Assembly: GCF_964340395.1 (NCBI RefSeq)
Contig: NC_135552.1
Location: 4,973,201 to 5,037,200, forward strand
Direction of reading: 5' to 3'
Length of the DNA stretch: 64,000 nt
From: Glandiceps talaboti
Taxonomy: Eukaryota; Hemichordata; Enteropneusta; Spengelidae
Below, piece by piece: positions 1-12,290 of this stretch. The notes beneath the pieces are model-generated. The model was not told the DNA's origin and did not search any database. It saw only the letters and a program-made list of their open reading frames with translations. Position 1 is the stretch's first letter. The number at the start of each line of letters is the position of its first letter. The translations under genes and the position numbers were made by a program.

Positions 1-435
1 CGGCAGTAAAATTTGATTACTAAATATGTGGAATCATTTGTTAAATATAAATATCTTCAAACATAATTGACAAACACTTCAGGTTTTCAATTTAATATAT
101 TACTCGCTTGAAACGTAAGTCAGGGAGAGAATTCATGTTTCAAACAACAAAAACTACACAACACTGAGAAACCTTACTAAACCATTCGGTAATCTTTACT
201 GACGAAATGAGTAAACATACACAGTAGACTTGAGAGTATAACGTCACAAGATTGCAATTATTTCATTTCTTAGCTTACCAATCTGTACGTTATAGATACA
301 TGTCGCTTTTGTCTGACCAGTTAAATCCTTATTGACATATATCAAATAGACCGTGTTGTAATAGTACAAACACGAGGACAGCACCATATGTCACTAGATT
401 CGCTAGGCTTTTAACTTTATTCTGATAATAACTAT

Positions 436-531
<96 letters not shown>

Positions 532-546
532 TTATATATATATATA
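436..546. repeat. (TA)n microsatellite
   Basis: This is a run of alternating T and A with a few TTTA interruptions, inside the foldback element. Confidence 0.95.
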
Positions 547-819
547 CACAACAATACAACTTGTTTAAATTACTGTAAAGAATTGGATAGCATCACCTGA
601 GAATAATTTGATTTAGAAAGTAAGGAAGTGTTCATTGACGGGGATTGCAAATCAGTGGGGGTCACTTCCATTTAGTGGTCTGGATCAAATTAAATATCTG
701 AAACAGTCGTTAACCTTGTAAATTTTCCTGATAGAAACAGTACTTACCTACATAAAACTATGCAACTGATAACCATGCGTTATAATCTATACTTTGTCTC
801 TCCTGTCTATCTGCTGTGC

Positions 820-950
<131 letters not shown>

Positions 951-1299
951 CCCCCCACCACAACATGTGCATGGGACCAACTGTCACTAGATTGAACAAC
1001 AACTAATTCCTAATGATAATATTAGATACGTTTGGCAATATGGCATTCAATCGTTTATGTACATAAGGTCGTATCCACTTGTTTGTACTATTACAACACG
1101 GTCTATTTGATGTAAGTAAATAAGGATTAACTGTCAGAAAAAAACAAAGCATGTTATTTTATAGGTATCTTTAACATACAGGTTGGTAACCTAAAAAGTT
1201 TCAAACTGCACAGATAAACTCTCAATATAATATGTATATCTGTGCAGTTTGAAAATTGTTTCCAAGGATGTTGTTTTAAATGTACAAAACTGTTCGTCG

Positions 1300-1946
1300 T
1301 AGATTTCGGAAGGCAATAGTTCACAAGCGATACTGAATACAGAAATTTGCGATTAGGTTGAAAAACATTTCCCAGCAGACTCTATGTTACACAAAATATT
1401 CAACAGAAACAATGTCAAAGTCAGTTATAGCTGCATGCCAAACATGGCTACCATAATCAAAGCGCATAACGCCACCATCTCCAACAGCGAAACTAAACCC
1501 ACTCAAAAACCTTGTAATTGCAGACAGAAAGACACCTGCCCTTTGAACGGCGAATGCCAAACGGAAAACATCGTATACCAAGCCACCGTCCACGGAAAAC
1601 AAACAAAAGTATATATCGGTCTAACAGAGAACAACTTCAAACAGAGATACGCCAACCACAAACAGTCATTCAAACATGAAAAACACGAAAACAGCACAGA
1701 ACTATCAAAACACATTTGGAAACTGAAAAGAAACAATGAGCCTTTTTCCGTATCCTGGTCCATCAGCAAGACAGCCCAAGCATGCACCAATAAAACAAAC
1801 GATGCAACCTGTGTTTAACCGAAAAACTAACTATTATTAAAGCAGACAAAAGCTCAACACTAAACAAAAGAACTGAGTTGATATCCAAATGCCGACACGA
1901 GAATAAGTTGTATTTGTCCAACTTCAATAGAGCATCTATCACCTAA
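1300..1946 (+). pseudogene. Penelope-like element, C-terminal GIY-YIG endonuclease fragment
   Basis: The open frame from 1384 encodes the linker and GIY-YIG nuclease end of a Penelope-like reverse transcriptase. Upstream in the same frame is HFPADSMLHKIFNRN, followed by VSYSCMPNM, both typical of the region before the nuclease. A Cys cluster CNCRQKDTC is followed by the GIY-YIG core with VYQATV and YIGLTENNFKQRY, and then HKQSFKHEKHENSTELSKHI. The frame breaks near 1798. The remaining C-terminus (CNLCLTEKL to SNFNRASIT) continues in another frame to a TAA at 1944-1946. The reverse transcriptase part is missing, so this is a 5'-truncated dead copy. The 3' UTR leads to the hammerhead-like tail at 2157 and a (TA)n array. 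Confidence 0.8.
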
Positions 1947-2156
1947 ACTAAACCCGTTAACTAACGGAACATCAATAACATCAAAGCCCAACATGTAACA
2001 ACCCGCCAACACTTACTTGTCCGCACCAAATAACTCACAAAATATCAACCAACACCTCCACACATACAACACCTACCCACCGACACAGACAATAGTGATG
2101 GTATTTCTATTGTCTACACTCTATATATACAGCACACCCAGAGAGTAGGCCCCAGA

Positions 2157-2199
2157 GTTGTCTGATGATCGCACTATGCGTGAAACTCCGAGTTACAAC
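2157..2199 (+). ncRNA. Hammerhead-ribozyme motif in Penelope-like tail (HHR1)
   Basis: The conserved core CTGATGA (2162-2168) and GAAA (2182-2185) are both present. Stem II is CGCA/TGCG closed by a T-T mismatch. Stem III is minimal, CTC/GAG around one base. Stem I is GTTGT (2157-2161) paired with ACAAC (2195-2199), which puts the cleavage site after T2194. Penelope-like elements are known to carry type I hammerheads with very short stem III. Stem III is too small for a stable monomer, so a dimeric form is more plausible. Activity is inferred. Confidence 0.6.
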
Positions 2200-2224
2200 C
2201 AAGAAAGAGTTCCAGTACTACCAA

Positions 2225-2325
<101 letters not shown>

Positions 2326-2334
2326 AGAATCTGT

Positions 2335-2919
<585 letters not shown>

Positions 2920-3077
2920 GGAACGGTGGCTTGGAATTGGTTACTCTGTTATATTCGATTCTCCACTACAACTTTGTTTTGCATGACCAGTATAGCTGGC
3001 CACACTCGTCAGGTGGGTTAATGCGAAGAGGCCAAGTGTAGCAGTTTTATTTTATTGGGTTCATGTGTGTAGGCGAT

Positions 3078-3146
3078 ATACATACATACATACATACATA
3101 CATGCATACATACATACATACATACATACATACATACATACATACA

Positions 3147-3176
<30 letters not shown>
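3078..3176. repeat. (CATA)n microsatellite
   Basis: About 24 tetranucleotide units occur here, one with a GCAT variant. The matching open frames on both strands are low-complexity artefacts. Confidence 0.95.
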
Positions 3177-3177
<1 letters not shown>

Positions 3178-3299
3178 CAAATTATGTTTATTTCCGAAAT
3201 ACATTAAATTATTATGTACAGCTACAGTATTATTTGGTTCACACTGCATCTAGCAGGAAGTATATCAAATTGCATTTGAACATGTTATCCACATCACAA

Positions 3300-4465
3300 G
3301 GAAAATATAGTGTCTTAGTTGTTCTAATGCTTTCCTGCATCCCGAAGTACTCGCCACTGTGATGGCATTGCCTTGAGATTTGCTGCTTGTTGCTGTAACC
3401 TATTATTTTTGTAAGAGTAGAATGAACTAGCTGATTTGAATGTTAATGAAACCTCTTTGTCGATGTGCATTTCCAACATACATCGACGTCGTTTACTTTT
3501 AGCAGAGATATATTTTCCCGTTTGCACATTTCTAGTACATTGACCCATTGTGATTTTAGCCAATTTACGCCGGGGTGTTTTACAAGGCTGCCTCTACTGT
3601 CGTCAAGGGCAAATCGTGCAAAGCTATTGGTGTCGTTGTCTGTTGCTAGGGTAGCTTTCTGTTTCTGCATGTGTAATAATAGTGATTGGCGGGCTGCTTA
3701 ATTGACGAATGTTTGGGTCATCATTGTTGAGAAGTGATAAATAGAAAGACAGGTGTTTGGCATAGAACATAATATGTGGATTAATTAACCCAATCCTCCT
3801 CGTGATTTTGGTGTGAAAAAGATTCGATTTCCTTTAGTTTCTTTTCTGTGAAATGAAGATTTGGGTAGTAAAAGTTCAGTTTTGACATACACATCACATT
3901 TACTGCAGATAGTTTCGCAAAGGTTGGTAATATTGATGCGTCTATTTGGTTGATAGTATCTTTAAATTCATTGATGAGTGTGTTAACTTGAATTGTTTGT
4001 TGTTGGTGGAATTTTCAATATTTATGTCATATCCAAGGAGTGTGAATAACTGGTTACGTTCGAATATTGGTATGGGTGCATTTTGGATTGTCACTTGCGT
4101 ATTAACAGTTGTGGCATTCCTTTTCCAGTTATTACCACATGAAGTAACCCGCATTTACGGTGCTTTATTTCCATACCACTTGCTTCCATGAAAGTAAACT
4201 GTGTGTTTTTTATGCTAATATATGTAGTTCTGTCTCCGAAGTTGCTACAACGTCAAAAGCATCCACATATCCTTGTACAGGGTTTGGTGTATATACTCTG
4301 CCATAGGGACCATAATCCATCTGAGCCATTTATCAATTTCTTGTTCAAAGACTATAACTGACCATGGACACCCCTGAATAATGCCTTTCATTCGTTGGAT
4401 TGGCTGTGTTATTTCACCTGTAGTCTTGACCTGGAATGTAGACCCGTTGTATATATCTTTTGTTA
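3300..4465 (-). pseudogene. Decayed non-LTR retrotransposon reverse-transcriptase fragment
   Basis: On the minus strand between 4465 and 4245 the frame reads GEITQPIQRMKGIIQGCP, then FEQEIDKWLRWI. This is the QGCP-type palm motif of a non-LTR reverse transcriptase. Further downstream on the same strand, at 4154-3942, is PIPIFERNQLFTLLGYDI, matching the post-palm LGY segment. Below 3670 are scraps such as HPGVNWLKSQWVNVLEMCK. Frames shift between pieces and stops are frequent, so this is an old inactive copy. Confidence 0.6.
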
Positions 4466-4468
4466 TAC

Positions 4469-4516
4469 ACACACATACATACATACATACATACATACAT
4501 ACATACATACATAGCC

Positions 4517-4575
<59 letters not shown>
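4469..4575. repeat. Compound microsatellite (CATA)n (CAGA)n (CA)n
   Basis: Three repeat types follow each other without a gap, at the upstream edge of the LINE fragment. Confidence 0.95.
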
Positions 4576-4578
<3 letters not shown>

Positions 4579-5029
4579 TAACACTCAGAAAGACACTAAC
4601 AGAAGAATAACATAACACCCCATTACGGGAGATAAAAACGACGTTTAACAAACAGGAACTGTAGACACCAGAACAACAATATAGGCATAGACAACACCAT
4701 CCCAGATAAAATTAAGAAATTCCAACCACGTCAAAAATAAATATTTTCATTACGTCCCAAAATATACCTACGGAATCACATACTAATCTCCTCGAAAAGG
4801 ACTCAAGATTGTTTATGTGAAAAAGGATTAATATGTCAAACCTAGTCACCGAAGTCAAATAATCGGAAAGGAAAATGAGCCGGACAGAATGTCGATGCTA
4901 AACCCACAACTATCAAATATCAACTACAGGAATACATACCACTCAATCCCGTGAAAAATTAATTGGTTAGATACCTACATTTAATGCAATTAAATATAAT
5001 TAATTAATTAATTAATTAATATAATTGAA

Positions 5030-5290
5030 TGCATCTGAAACGATATATATCATGGGGCATCAAACAGATCTTGATCTCAACCCAAACATTGAAGACCAAC
5101 ATGTATTATTTAAACCCCCTTATGGATAGAAAGGGCATTGTAATAAGACCAGCAGACAATGGCTAGGGGGTCATGAACACGGGCGAATACAAAAAAAAGA
5201 GAACTTAAAACAGAGCTGAACAATAATAGCATACACCAATAGAATAACATGGACAGAAGCAAAATAGTAGAAAGAAAATAATATAAACCA
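5030..5290 (+). pseudogene. Penelope-like element, start of the reverse-transcriptase region
   Basis: A plus-strand frame reads DRKGIVIRPADNG, then a stop, then GVMNTGEYKK and LKTELNNNS. The IVI-P-AD(K/N)G motif followed by a MNTGEY-like stretch is typical of the region entering the reverse transcriptase of Penelope-like elements. The in-frame stop and absence of palm motifs show a dead fragment. The sequence at 4590-5030 may be the rest of its N-terminal part, but I see no clear frame there. Confidence 0.5.
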
Positions 5291-6646
5291 ACTTGCTCTT
5301 GCTTCTTGTCTGACTCTTGTTCACTTCAACTTCTGGTTCCGTGATTCACTGGCGCCTATGCCCTGTAGTTGAACTGATTCTAGTTTAATCAACGAACTTA
5401 AATTATGAAGGACGAGTTTTATTTCATTCACAGACACCAACGCCCTACTGCTAATTAACAAAGTTAAGACAGAAATGAATGGAAATGAATACATGAACGA
5501 ACTATTATTGTCAATAAACACAGTACGCAGTTTATGGGGCTTCTGCCAATGGACTCACTGGCTGTAGCCAGGCTCATGTGACACAGACCACAGCAGTGCA
5601 AGACTCAAAGACAGACCCTGCACCGTCTGATGCTTCCGACTCTGCTTGCAGTACTCGCCCCCCCCCCCCCCCCCCCGCGACTGCCAACACTCACCTTTCA
5701 TGTCGATGGTGCGAGATCACTCAAACATGCAAGTGGCTTAAGAACATGGTTGTGGAGAGCTCACCCCCCCCCCTCTTTAACGGCATATCATGTGTCAGAG
5801 TCATTTCTTATTGCATTAATTACAATATGTTTATTAATATACACCCGAATTATTACATTATTTATAACGCCATTCTGCCTATAACCATCAAGTTCCCACT
5901 CATACCAGACGATTACAAATATCTACTACTGTCAAGATAGGCCCCTTCTAAGGCTCATGTGTCCATATAGGTCGCATGTGCTGAATAGCAGGTCAATCTG
6001 TTGGTAAAGACTGCAGTTTGCAATCGAAAATTGCATGTAAAATCTTCAAGGTTGTGTTTATGTTTGTATGGAAAACCATGGTTTACCAACAGAGCTGAAT
6101 TTCCATTTGAAGGTAAATTATAGGTCTTTAAAAGTAATATCAATGCCTGCAGCTATAGTCAAATTATATCTTTACTTCGAATTCTATGCCTTCATTTCAA
6201 GCTGTGCTAATTGTAGAACATATTTCATACTTATTTCTTCAATAAAAAAAATCTTGGTCCTCTAAAAACTGCAGTGAACAAAATATCGTATTCAGAAGTT
6301 TACATACCATTGCTACTATGTCATTATTTTATCGTCACCGATTACAATATGTATTTATGTACCATCCCAAGAAAACTGCATCTGAAGAGTTAAAAGGGCT
6401 TTATTATTGCCATGTTTCACATAGTCAGTTGCTATAACAAAACATACTATGATAACTATGTTCATGAATTTGCTGTTTTAGCTACATTTCGACATGGTCT
6501 TCCAAAGTCTGATAAGTCCTAATTTGAGCATGGATGCAATATTGTTCGTTATGTACGATGTAAGAAGTCTCAGCATGAAACCCTAGACCATTACCTTCTA
6601 TACTGGTCTCAGAAAAACCCAGACAACAAGGATCTTACATAACGTT
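5291..6646. other. No gene recognised
   Basis: Apart from two C homopolymers near 5660-5677 and 5763-5772, I find only short, non-conserved open frames. The stretch at about 6285-6646 resembles the 3' flank of sulfotransferase copy C (38750-39030) in inverted orientation, so it is the 3' UTR and downstream flank of copy A. Confidence 0.6.
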
Positions 6647-8352
6647 CTACTGAGCATTTTCAGCCAGGAGTATGTTCTTTTGCCTCTTGAATATATCTGC
6701 TGCTTTTCGGAAGATTATGATGTCATAATAAAGTGCTTCACGCACCCTCTCATCTCTCAGAAGTTTCTGTCTTTGTTCGTCTCTCATTTTCACAACGTCT
6801 GGTTTCATCTCCCTATGGGCACCATGTCTTCCACAAAGTTGACTAAACGGAAACCCATAAGCCCTTTCCAACATTTCCAGCGACAAGTTGTATTCAGCCG
6901 TCATTCCCATCACCATAAACCAATCTTCGAGATGATCAATGACGTACGATAGGAGTTTAAGTTGAGAAGATTTCTTCAAATGGTACTCAATATACGCCTT
7001 GTGCTTATACCAACAAGGAATGTTTGTATAAGTGAAATTTATGGAATCACGTTTTCCAATCATTTGAATTTCTTCACTATTTGACTTCAGGTCACATATT
7101 TCAACATTGTATAACAATTGAGCAAACAAATGACTGCCAGTGTAAACGGCGAAATTTTCGATTGAAATATTTGGGATATTCCATAATAAACATATACCAT
7201 CTCTAGGATTACGGTTGATACAGTAATTATAAGCAGATACTATGCGATCATATGGCTCCCTCAAAATGGTAAAATAAGAACATAACCCACTGTTTATTTT
7301 AGCATCACAAATACCAAACGCAGCATCACCAACGTACCACAACGGAACATTTGGGTTGTAATCACGACTTGCATTCGTTAGGTAGAATCGTCGAATAGTT
7401 CCGTCACAGATCAGTCGGGTAGCACCAATAGAAATATTGTGAGCCATCTTCGTCATGCACACTCGCATAGACCCACCCCCACTCTTTTGGTTATGAAGGA
7501 ATGAAATGATTGCATTTTTGTTGCTCAGAAGACGTCTTTGTTCCGGTGATAATTTTGTGTAGTAGTTAGGGATGTAATTTTGCCGAGGTACCACAGGATA
7601 ATCAGAAATCGGTACATCACTGTCCTTATGTTTGTTGTCGGATAAAGTTACATTCTTCATTGGATGAGCAAATGGAGGGACAATGCTGTAAAACAGGAAG
7701 AAGAGAACACGATGCAAATAACTTCAAACATCAAGTTGTGTACAGAACTTCGTAGTCTCCAATTGCATATGTTAATTTCCATGAGTGCATGTTATACCTC
7801 GCACTAGTAGAAAAAATAGTACAGTTTACGACATTTTCCGTACTATAGTTCAGAACATGCCTTCAAACAAAGATACAATAACCACAACCTAACCTTCAGA
7901 CACGAAAAATACGCAAACAGCACTGAACTTTCGAAATACATCTGGCAGCTGAAAAGAAATAAAAAAACGTTCAAAGTAGACTGGTCTATATCACAGAGAG
8001 CACGCCCATACAGTAACGAAACCAAACGATGCGACCTCTGCCTAACTGAAAAACTCTGCATCCTCAACGCCGACAAACAAACACTTCTCAACAAAAAATC
8101 TGAACTCATCTCAAAGTGCCGACACGAAAACAAGTTCTACATAGCGAACTTCAAAAGTAACATCACCTGACAAATCTGAGGACCCCTTGTATGCATAGAA
8201 ACAATACACAATTAACTGCCAATAAATTCTTTCACACCTTACACATATAAATACAGTAACACAACGAGTAGCTGACAGTTGTCTGATGAACGCATTGAGC
8301 GTGAAACTCGGAGTTACAACCAAGCACCTCAAGTTCCAACCAACCTACTTTG

Positions 8353-8451
<99 letters not shown>

Positions 8452-8842
8452 TTGGCAGTTTTCTCGCTACACCCCCCTCCACACACACACATACACACGC
8501 ACACTTGCGCGCGCATACACACACATATGTGTGTGTGTGTAGACTTAATCCTAGGAATAAGGATAATAGATGATATAAGTTTTCACCAATTATCCAATTA
8601 TAGAAATAAACTTCGGTAAGCAATAGTTTAGTCCGACCATCTTTTAGGCAATGAATATACAAACATTTACATGTTCGACCTTGATAAATCTCACAATTTA
8701 TCAATCTGATGATCGCTGAGGAAGTGTGACACTCCGAGTTCCGACGTACATGTATGTAACATCCTTATTCTTTGGATTAAGTCTGTAATGTCCTGCTAGT
8801 AATCTATCGATCTATCGATCTATCTATCTATCTATCTATCTA

Positions 8843-8903
<61 letters not shown>

Positions 8904-8904
8904 A

Positions 8905-8951
<47 letters not shown>

Positions 8952-9039
8952 CCGTCCGTCCGTCCGTCCGTCCGTCCGTCTTTCTATATGGAGGTTATTA
9001 GTCATAACACGAAGTTTCACCCAAATCGAAAAAAACCAT

Positions 9040-9133
<94 letters not shown>

Positions 9134-9378
9134 AAGCTTTTTTGTCGATGCATCGCTATATCTTCTGGTAGTTTACGTACTCAATGTGGTAATTTATTTT
9201 AGGATTATAGCAGTATGACATATTGAGATAACCATACTCACTCGTATCTCACTTGTCCCACGTTGAATTTGAGACTTTGCTGTTGTTTATAAAGGAATCT
9301 CTGAACACTCAGGACCAATAATAACATTGCTAGGCAGAAGAGAGCAACAGCTCTTCGTTGGCTTAAGTTCCGCAACAT
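6647..9378 (-). CDS. Golgi-type sulfotransferase, copy A (two coding exons)
   Basis: The coding sequence is complement(join(6647..7685, 9242..9378)), 391 residues with a TAG stop. Exon 1 encodes the ATG, a short basic N-terminus and a signal anchor at about residues 10-27, giving type II Golgi membrane topology. Exon 2 follows a TTTTACAG acceptor, and the join GA|C restores one codon. A PAPS 5'-phosphosulfate loop FLHNQKSGGGSMR lies at about 108-120. The 3'-phosphate motif LREPYDRIVSAYNY lies at about 187-200, and FMVMGMTAEYNLSLEMLE follows near the end. Several N-glycosylation sequons (NVT, NAS, NLS) are present. Family: carbohydrate sulfotransferase; the exact substrate is unknown. Exon 1 begins with an acceptor (CTCACAG) eight bases before the ATG, so a noncoding 5' exon lies further upstream and was not located. 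The intron holds a PLE 3' end, a MITE and microsatellites. Confidence 0.85.
7850..8172 (+). pseudogene. Penelope-like element GIY-YIG C-terminal fragment inside intron of copy A
   Basis: The plus-strand frame reads FKQRYNNHNLTFRHEKYANS, then TELSKYIWQLKRNKKTFK, DWSISQRARPY, CDLCLTEKLCILNADKQ and CRHENKFYIANFKSNIT before a TGA near 8169. It parallels the 1.4-1.95 kb copy residue for residue but is truncated before the YIG motif. It keeps the Cys motif in frame where the first copy is shifted. A 3' UTR follows, and then the hammerhead tail at 8278. It is antisense to the host sulfotransferase gene. Confidence 0.75.
8278..8320 (+). ncRNA. Hammerhead-ribozyme motif in Penelope-like tail (HHR2)
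   Basis: Stem I is GTTGT (8278-8282) with ACAAC (8316-8320). The core is CTGATGA (8283-8289) and GAAA (8303-8306). Stem II is a perfect ACGC/GCGT with loop ATTGA. Stem III is CTC/GAG around a single G. This is the best paired of the PLE-tail copies. The short stem III again suggests it would work as a dimer if active. Confidence 0.65.
8356..8540. repeat. (TA)n(TG)n and (CA)n microsatellites
   Basis: A TA run changes to a TG run at about 8409. A separate CA-rich stretch covers 8480-8540. They directly follow the PLE tail. Confidence 0.9.
8551..8790. mobile_element. MITE-like element related to 20149-20391
   Basis: The sequence opens with GGAATAAGGATAATA and closes with AACATCCTTATTCTTTGG, an imperfect inverted pair. 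The interior TAGTTTAGTCCGACCA is shared with the copies at 19.9 and 20.2 kb. Near the right end, CTGATGATCGCTGAGGAA is followed by GTGACACTCC, a hammerhead-like core with GAAAC changed to GACAC. The element sits in the intron of copy A. The corresponding place next to orphan exon B holds a related copy. Confidence 0.55.
8803..8985. repeat. (TCTA)n(TCTG)n(TCCG)n compound microsatellite
   Basis: Three related tetranucleotides follow one another. Confidence 0.95.
9044..9131. repeat. (TA)n microsatellite
   Basis: A pure TA run lies 110 bases from exon 1 of copy A, in its intron. It is absent from the paralogous flank of copy B. Confidence 0.95.
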
Positions 9379-9386
9379 CGTTAATT

Positions 9387-12118
9387 CTGTGAGAAGAGAA
9401 TAGTACGTACATATGCGCAATGAAAGATTGTTAATATGACAGAACCCCACGGTCTCGCAATGGAGGCAGCTGACACAAATCTGTGTAACTCTATAAGCTG
9501 CAGACGCGTGACGACAGTTGGCGAATCCAGTGGGGGCACATGTCACGTGATACACTCTGCCGTCAGAATAATGTAGTTCTTTCAAATCTTGACCAGTGCA
9601 GTGAATACTTTACGGTTAACGTTTCTCAGTGCTCGGCGAATGTGCCGATACAGTTTTCGACAGACTCTTTCATAGCATCATTCGTTTGCGAGTGTTATCA
9701 TATCATCTGTAACATATTTTATTTGGTAAATGTTGATGAATGGTCAATTAATTTGCCAAATTCACTGACGATACACGATTAGGACCAACGTACCCAGGCT
9801 ACTGTAGCTGGTACGGTACGTACCGAGTAAGTATTCACGTGCATGCTATATGCTTATCTCACCGAGTGTAGTATGACACGAACGACTAGTAATAAGAATA
9901 TACAATCAACATTTGTTCGAGTCGATGTAACTGTTTAAACTTATTGTATATTGCGTATGGCAACACTAGTCATGAGTACGCTAGCTCTGAACAATATGTA
10001 CAGTGCACTGCAGTGTGCGTACGCGACAATGACCTCAACCCCAGTAGGCATACGTACAAAGCTACACTGTATGCTGTGCACACGTACTGGACTATCGCAT
10101 CGAGAAGTATTGAAATTCGTATTCGCTTAGTTCAGCTTAGTTCTTTTTTCAATGGGACAATTCCTGCTGTATATTGTTCAAACACATTCCCTATTGCCAG
10201 ATCAATATTATAAAAAAGGGCAAATAAACGAAATCTACAAGTTTCTCCGATGTAGGGAAATGAACAAGTTTTTGAACCAGACATGTTATTTTAGTGTTTA
10301 TGTTGCATCGACATTGATCGAATGGCATCAGCCTAACTGATGTTTATATTGTATTTGGAAAACTGCTAGCGGCAACTATGTTGTTTATATTCTCAATGGC
10401 TAAGGTCCCTCTAATAAAATTTCTGAAATTGATGTGTTCCAGTTTTTTTTAAACCAACATTTTGTTTTGCTGCTACAGAACCCGGTGGTGCGCTTTCAAG
10501 ATCATTCATTCTTGTGTGCGTACTAATAGCAAGAGTTCACATTGATGATGTCCAGCTGAGTTCTGCCATGATGATGTTGTGATGTCCTGTGACAGTTGTC
10601 ATTATCAATATTTCATTTTATGTCAGATGTACAATACTAATAAATCATGTCATCATTTCTTGCAACTGAAGTAAGCTATAAATACTATCAGTCCACACTT
10701 TAGCAATGATTATTGGTAAGGGCGGCCCTTTTTATTTTTCTGTTTCTCATCTCCCGACCGACCCTAATTTGCAGCTCCGACATCAGAAAAAAAAAAAAAA
10801 TTTATTTCCGACCGACCCCTGAGCACAGCAAAATTGTAAGGTTCCCCATGGCGTCTTAGGCCAGTTCTGACGAGGCCACGACCTTGCGACATTGGCCCCC
10901 TAAAATTACAAATGAAGCAATAATTTTCCCACCTTGCGTCACTTTGGCGCATTCATTTTACGGCAGACATCAAAATTATCTAAGTCCACGGCCGGACCAG
11001 GCCAGGCTCGGCTCTGACTCGACGTGAATCCCACAAGAAGTATACTGACTGCGTAAGGGAAAGTTTTGTTGACATCATATAAGATACAGTGACAACGCGC
11101 AGTTCTATTGTTAACATAAAAAATGCCACAAAAAGATCAACTTTGATAAACTTAATCTACAAATTAAAACATTAGAGGGATTAGACGAGACGTCGAAATG
11201 GACGGCTCTCGTCACATGTTTTGTCTACTGTCACTGTCGTGACCTCTGACCTAATCACTGACGTGTGCGAAACACTGAACTTGCTACCGGAACATCTATC
11301 TGCCATGCCACAGCTCAGAAGCCTTCGTGAACCAAATTTATGGGACAGGTTGTGATTTTCATTTGTTGATGGTTTAAATTAAATGAGTACATGTGTATTT
11401 TGATTCCGAAAAAGCTGTGTTAGGGGATCGTGTTGCATGATGTTGACAGTGCTAGTGAGACACATGTGAATGTTGGGCACTGAATCAATGCGTAATCACT
11501 GGCATGGCCACTATAGACGGCCGATGCATGTGCGCCCGGTCAGACATGAAGAACGAACTTGTTGTGCAAATCAGAAAACAATTAATGTAATATTTACAGA
11601 GCATCCCAACTTTGACTTTGTTGATAGTTTTAGTTAAAGATTCAAGTTCTGAGTTTCAAGGACACCTAATGTCAGCTTTCCGTATCATTTCAAGTTTACG
11701 GTACGTAACTATGCTGTCATTTGATATAGCAGGTCCAGATCATGATACACAGCCAGTAACGGTTAATTAATAAAAAAATAAATTATTTTAAAGTTTGTTT
11801 GACTATTATTTGTAAGTTTTTCGTTCACATTTGGTAGTTTTTAAAGTCAGGGATTTTTTTTCTTCAAAATGTCATGAATTTGAAGAGGGAATGATAAACA
11901 CAGCAGTGTACTAACAATTTTAAAAATGAAACAGGTGGTTACAAGTTTAGGATTTCTCAAAGTTTTTATTCAATCATTTGTTCACTGTGACTTATTTTGA
12001 AGTTGTTCATTGTCCTTGTCTGGCAAAAGGGAATTATAAATTTTAGCACTGCTATTCATTGATATTCAGATTAAAAATTGTGACTACCTGACTGTCCAAT
12101 CTTTCTAAACAATATATC

Positions 12119-12119
<1 letters not shown>
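9387..12119. other. No gene recognised, upstream of copy A
   Basis: The longest frames are under 100 codons and show no family resemblance. Around 10720-10990 is a stretch with CGACCGACCC and TTTCTCATCTCC. Part of it reappears inverted near 13450-13510, so it may be a repeat. A more GC-rich stretch lies at 11000-11350. The missing 5' noncoding exon of copy A could be here, but I see no decisive sign. Confidence 0.5.
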
Positions 12120-12197
<78 letters not shown>

Positions 12198-12290
12198 CTC
12201 GGTGAGTATCAATCTGCTAAGACAGTGCTCTATACCGCAGTGGCAGAGCGTAATAGTTTTATATATATATATATAACTTATAATTACATA
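12120..12290. repeat. (TA)n array enclosing a 66-bp PLE-type module
   Basis: A TA run (12120-12196) is followed by a unique block at 12197-12262 containing GTGCTCTATACCGCAGTGGC and AGAGCGTAATAG, and then a second TA run. The block is the near-exact reverse complement of 34213-34280. It resembles the left half of the canonical hammerhead module at 19.64-19.74 kb (GTGCTCAATACGGGTAGTAG). Confidence 0.7.

Noticed and set aside
5578-5940. Frame with a poly-Pro stretch
   Set aside because: The Pro run is a C homopolymer and the neighbours show no conservation signal.
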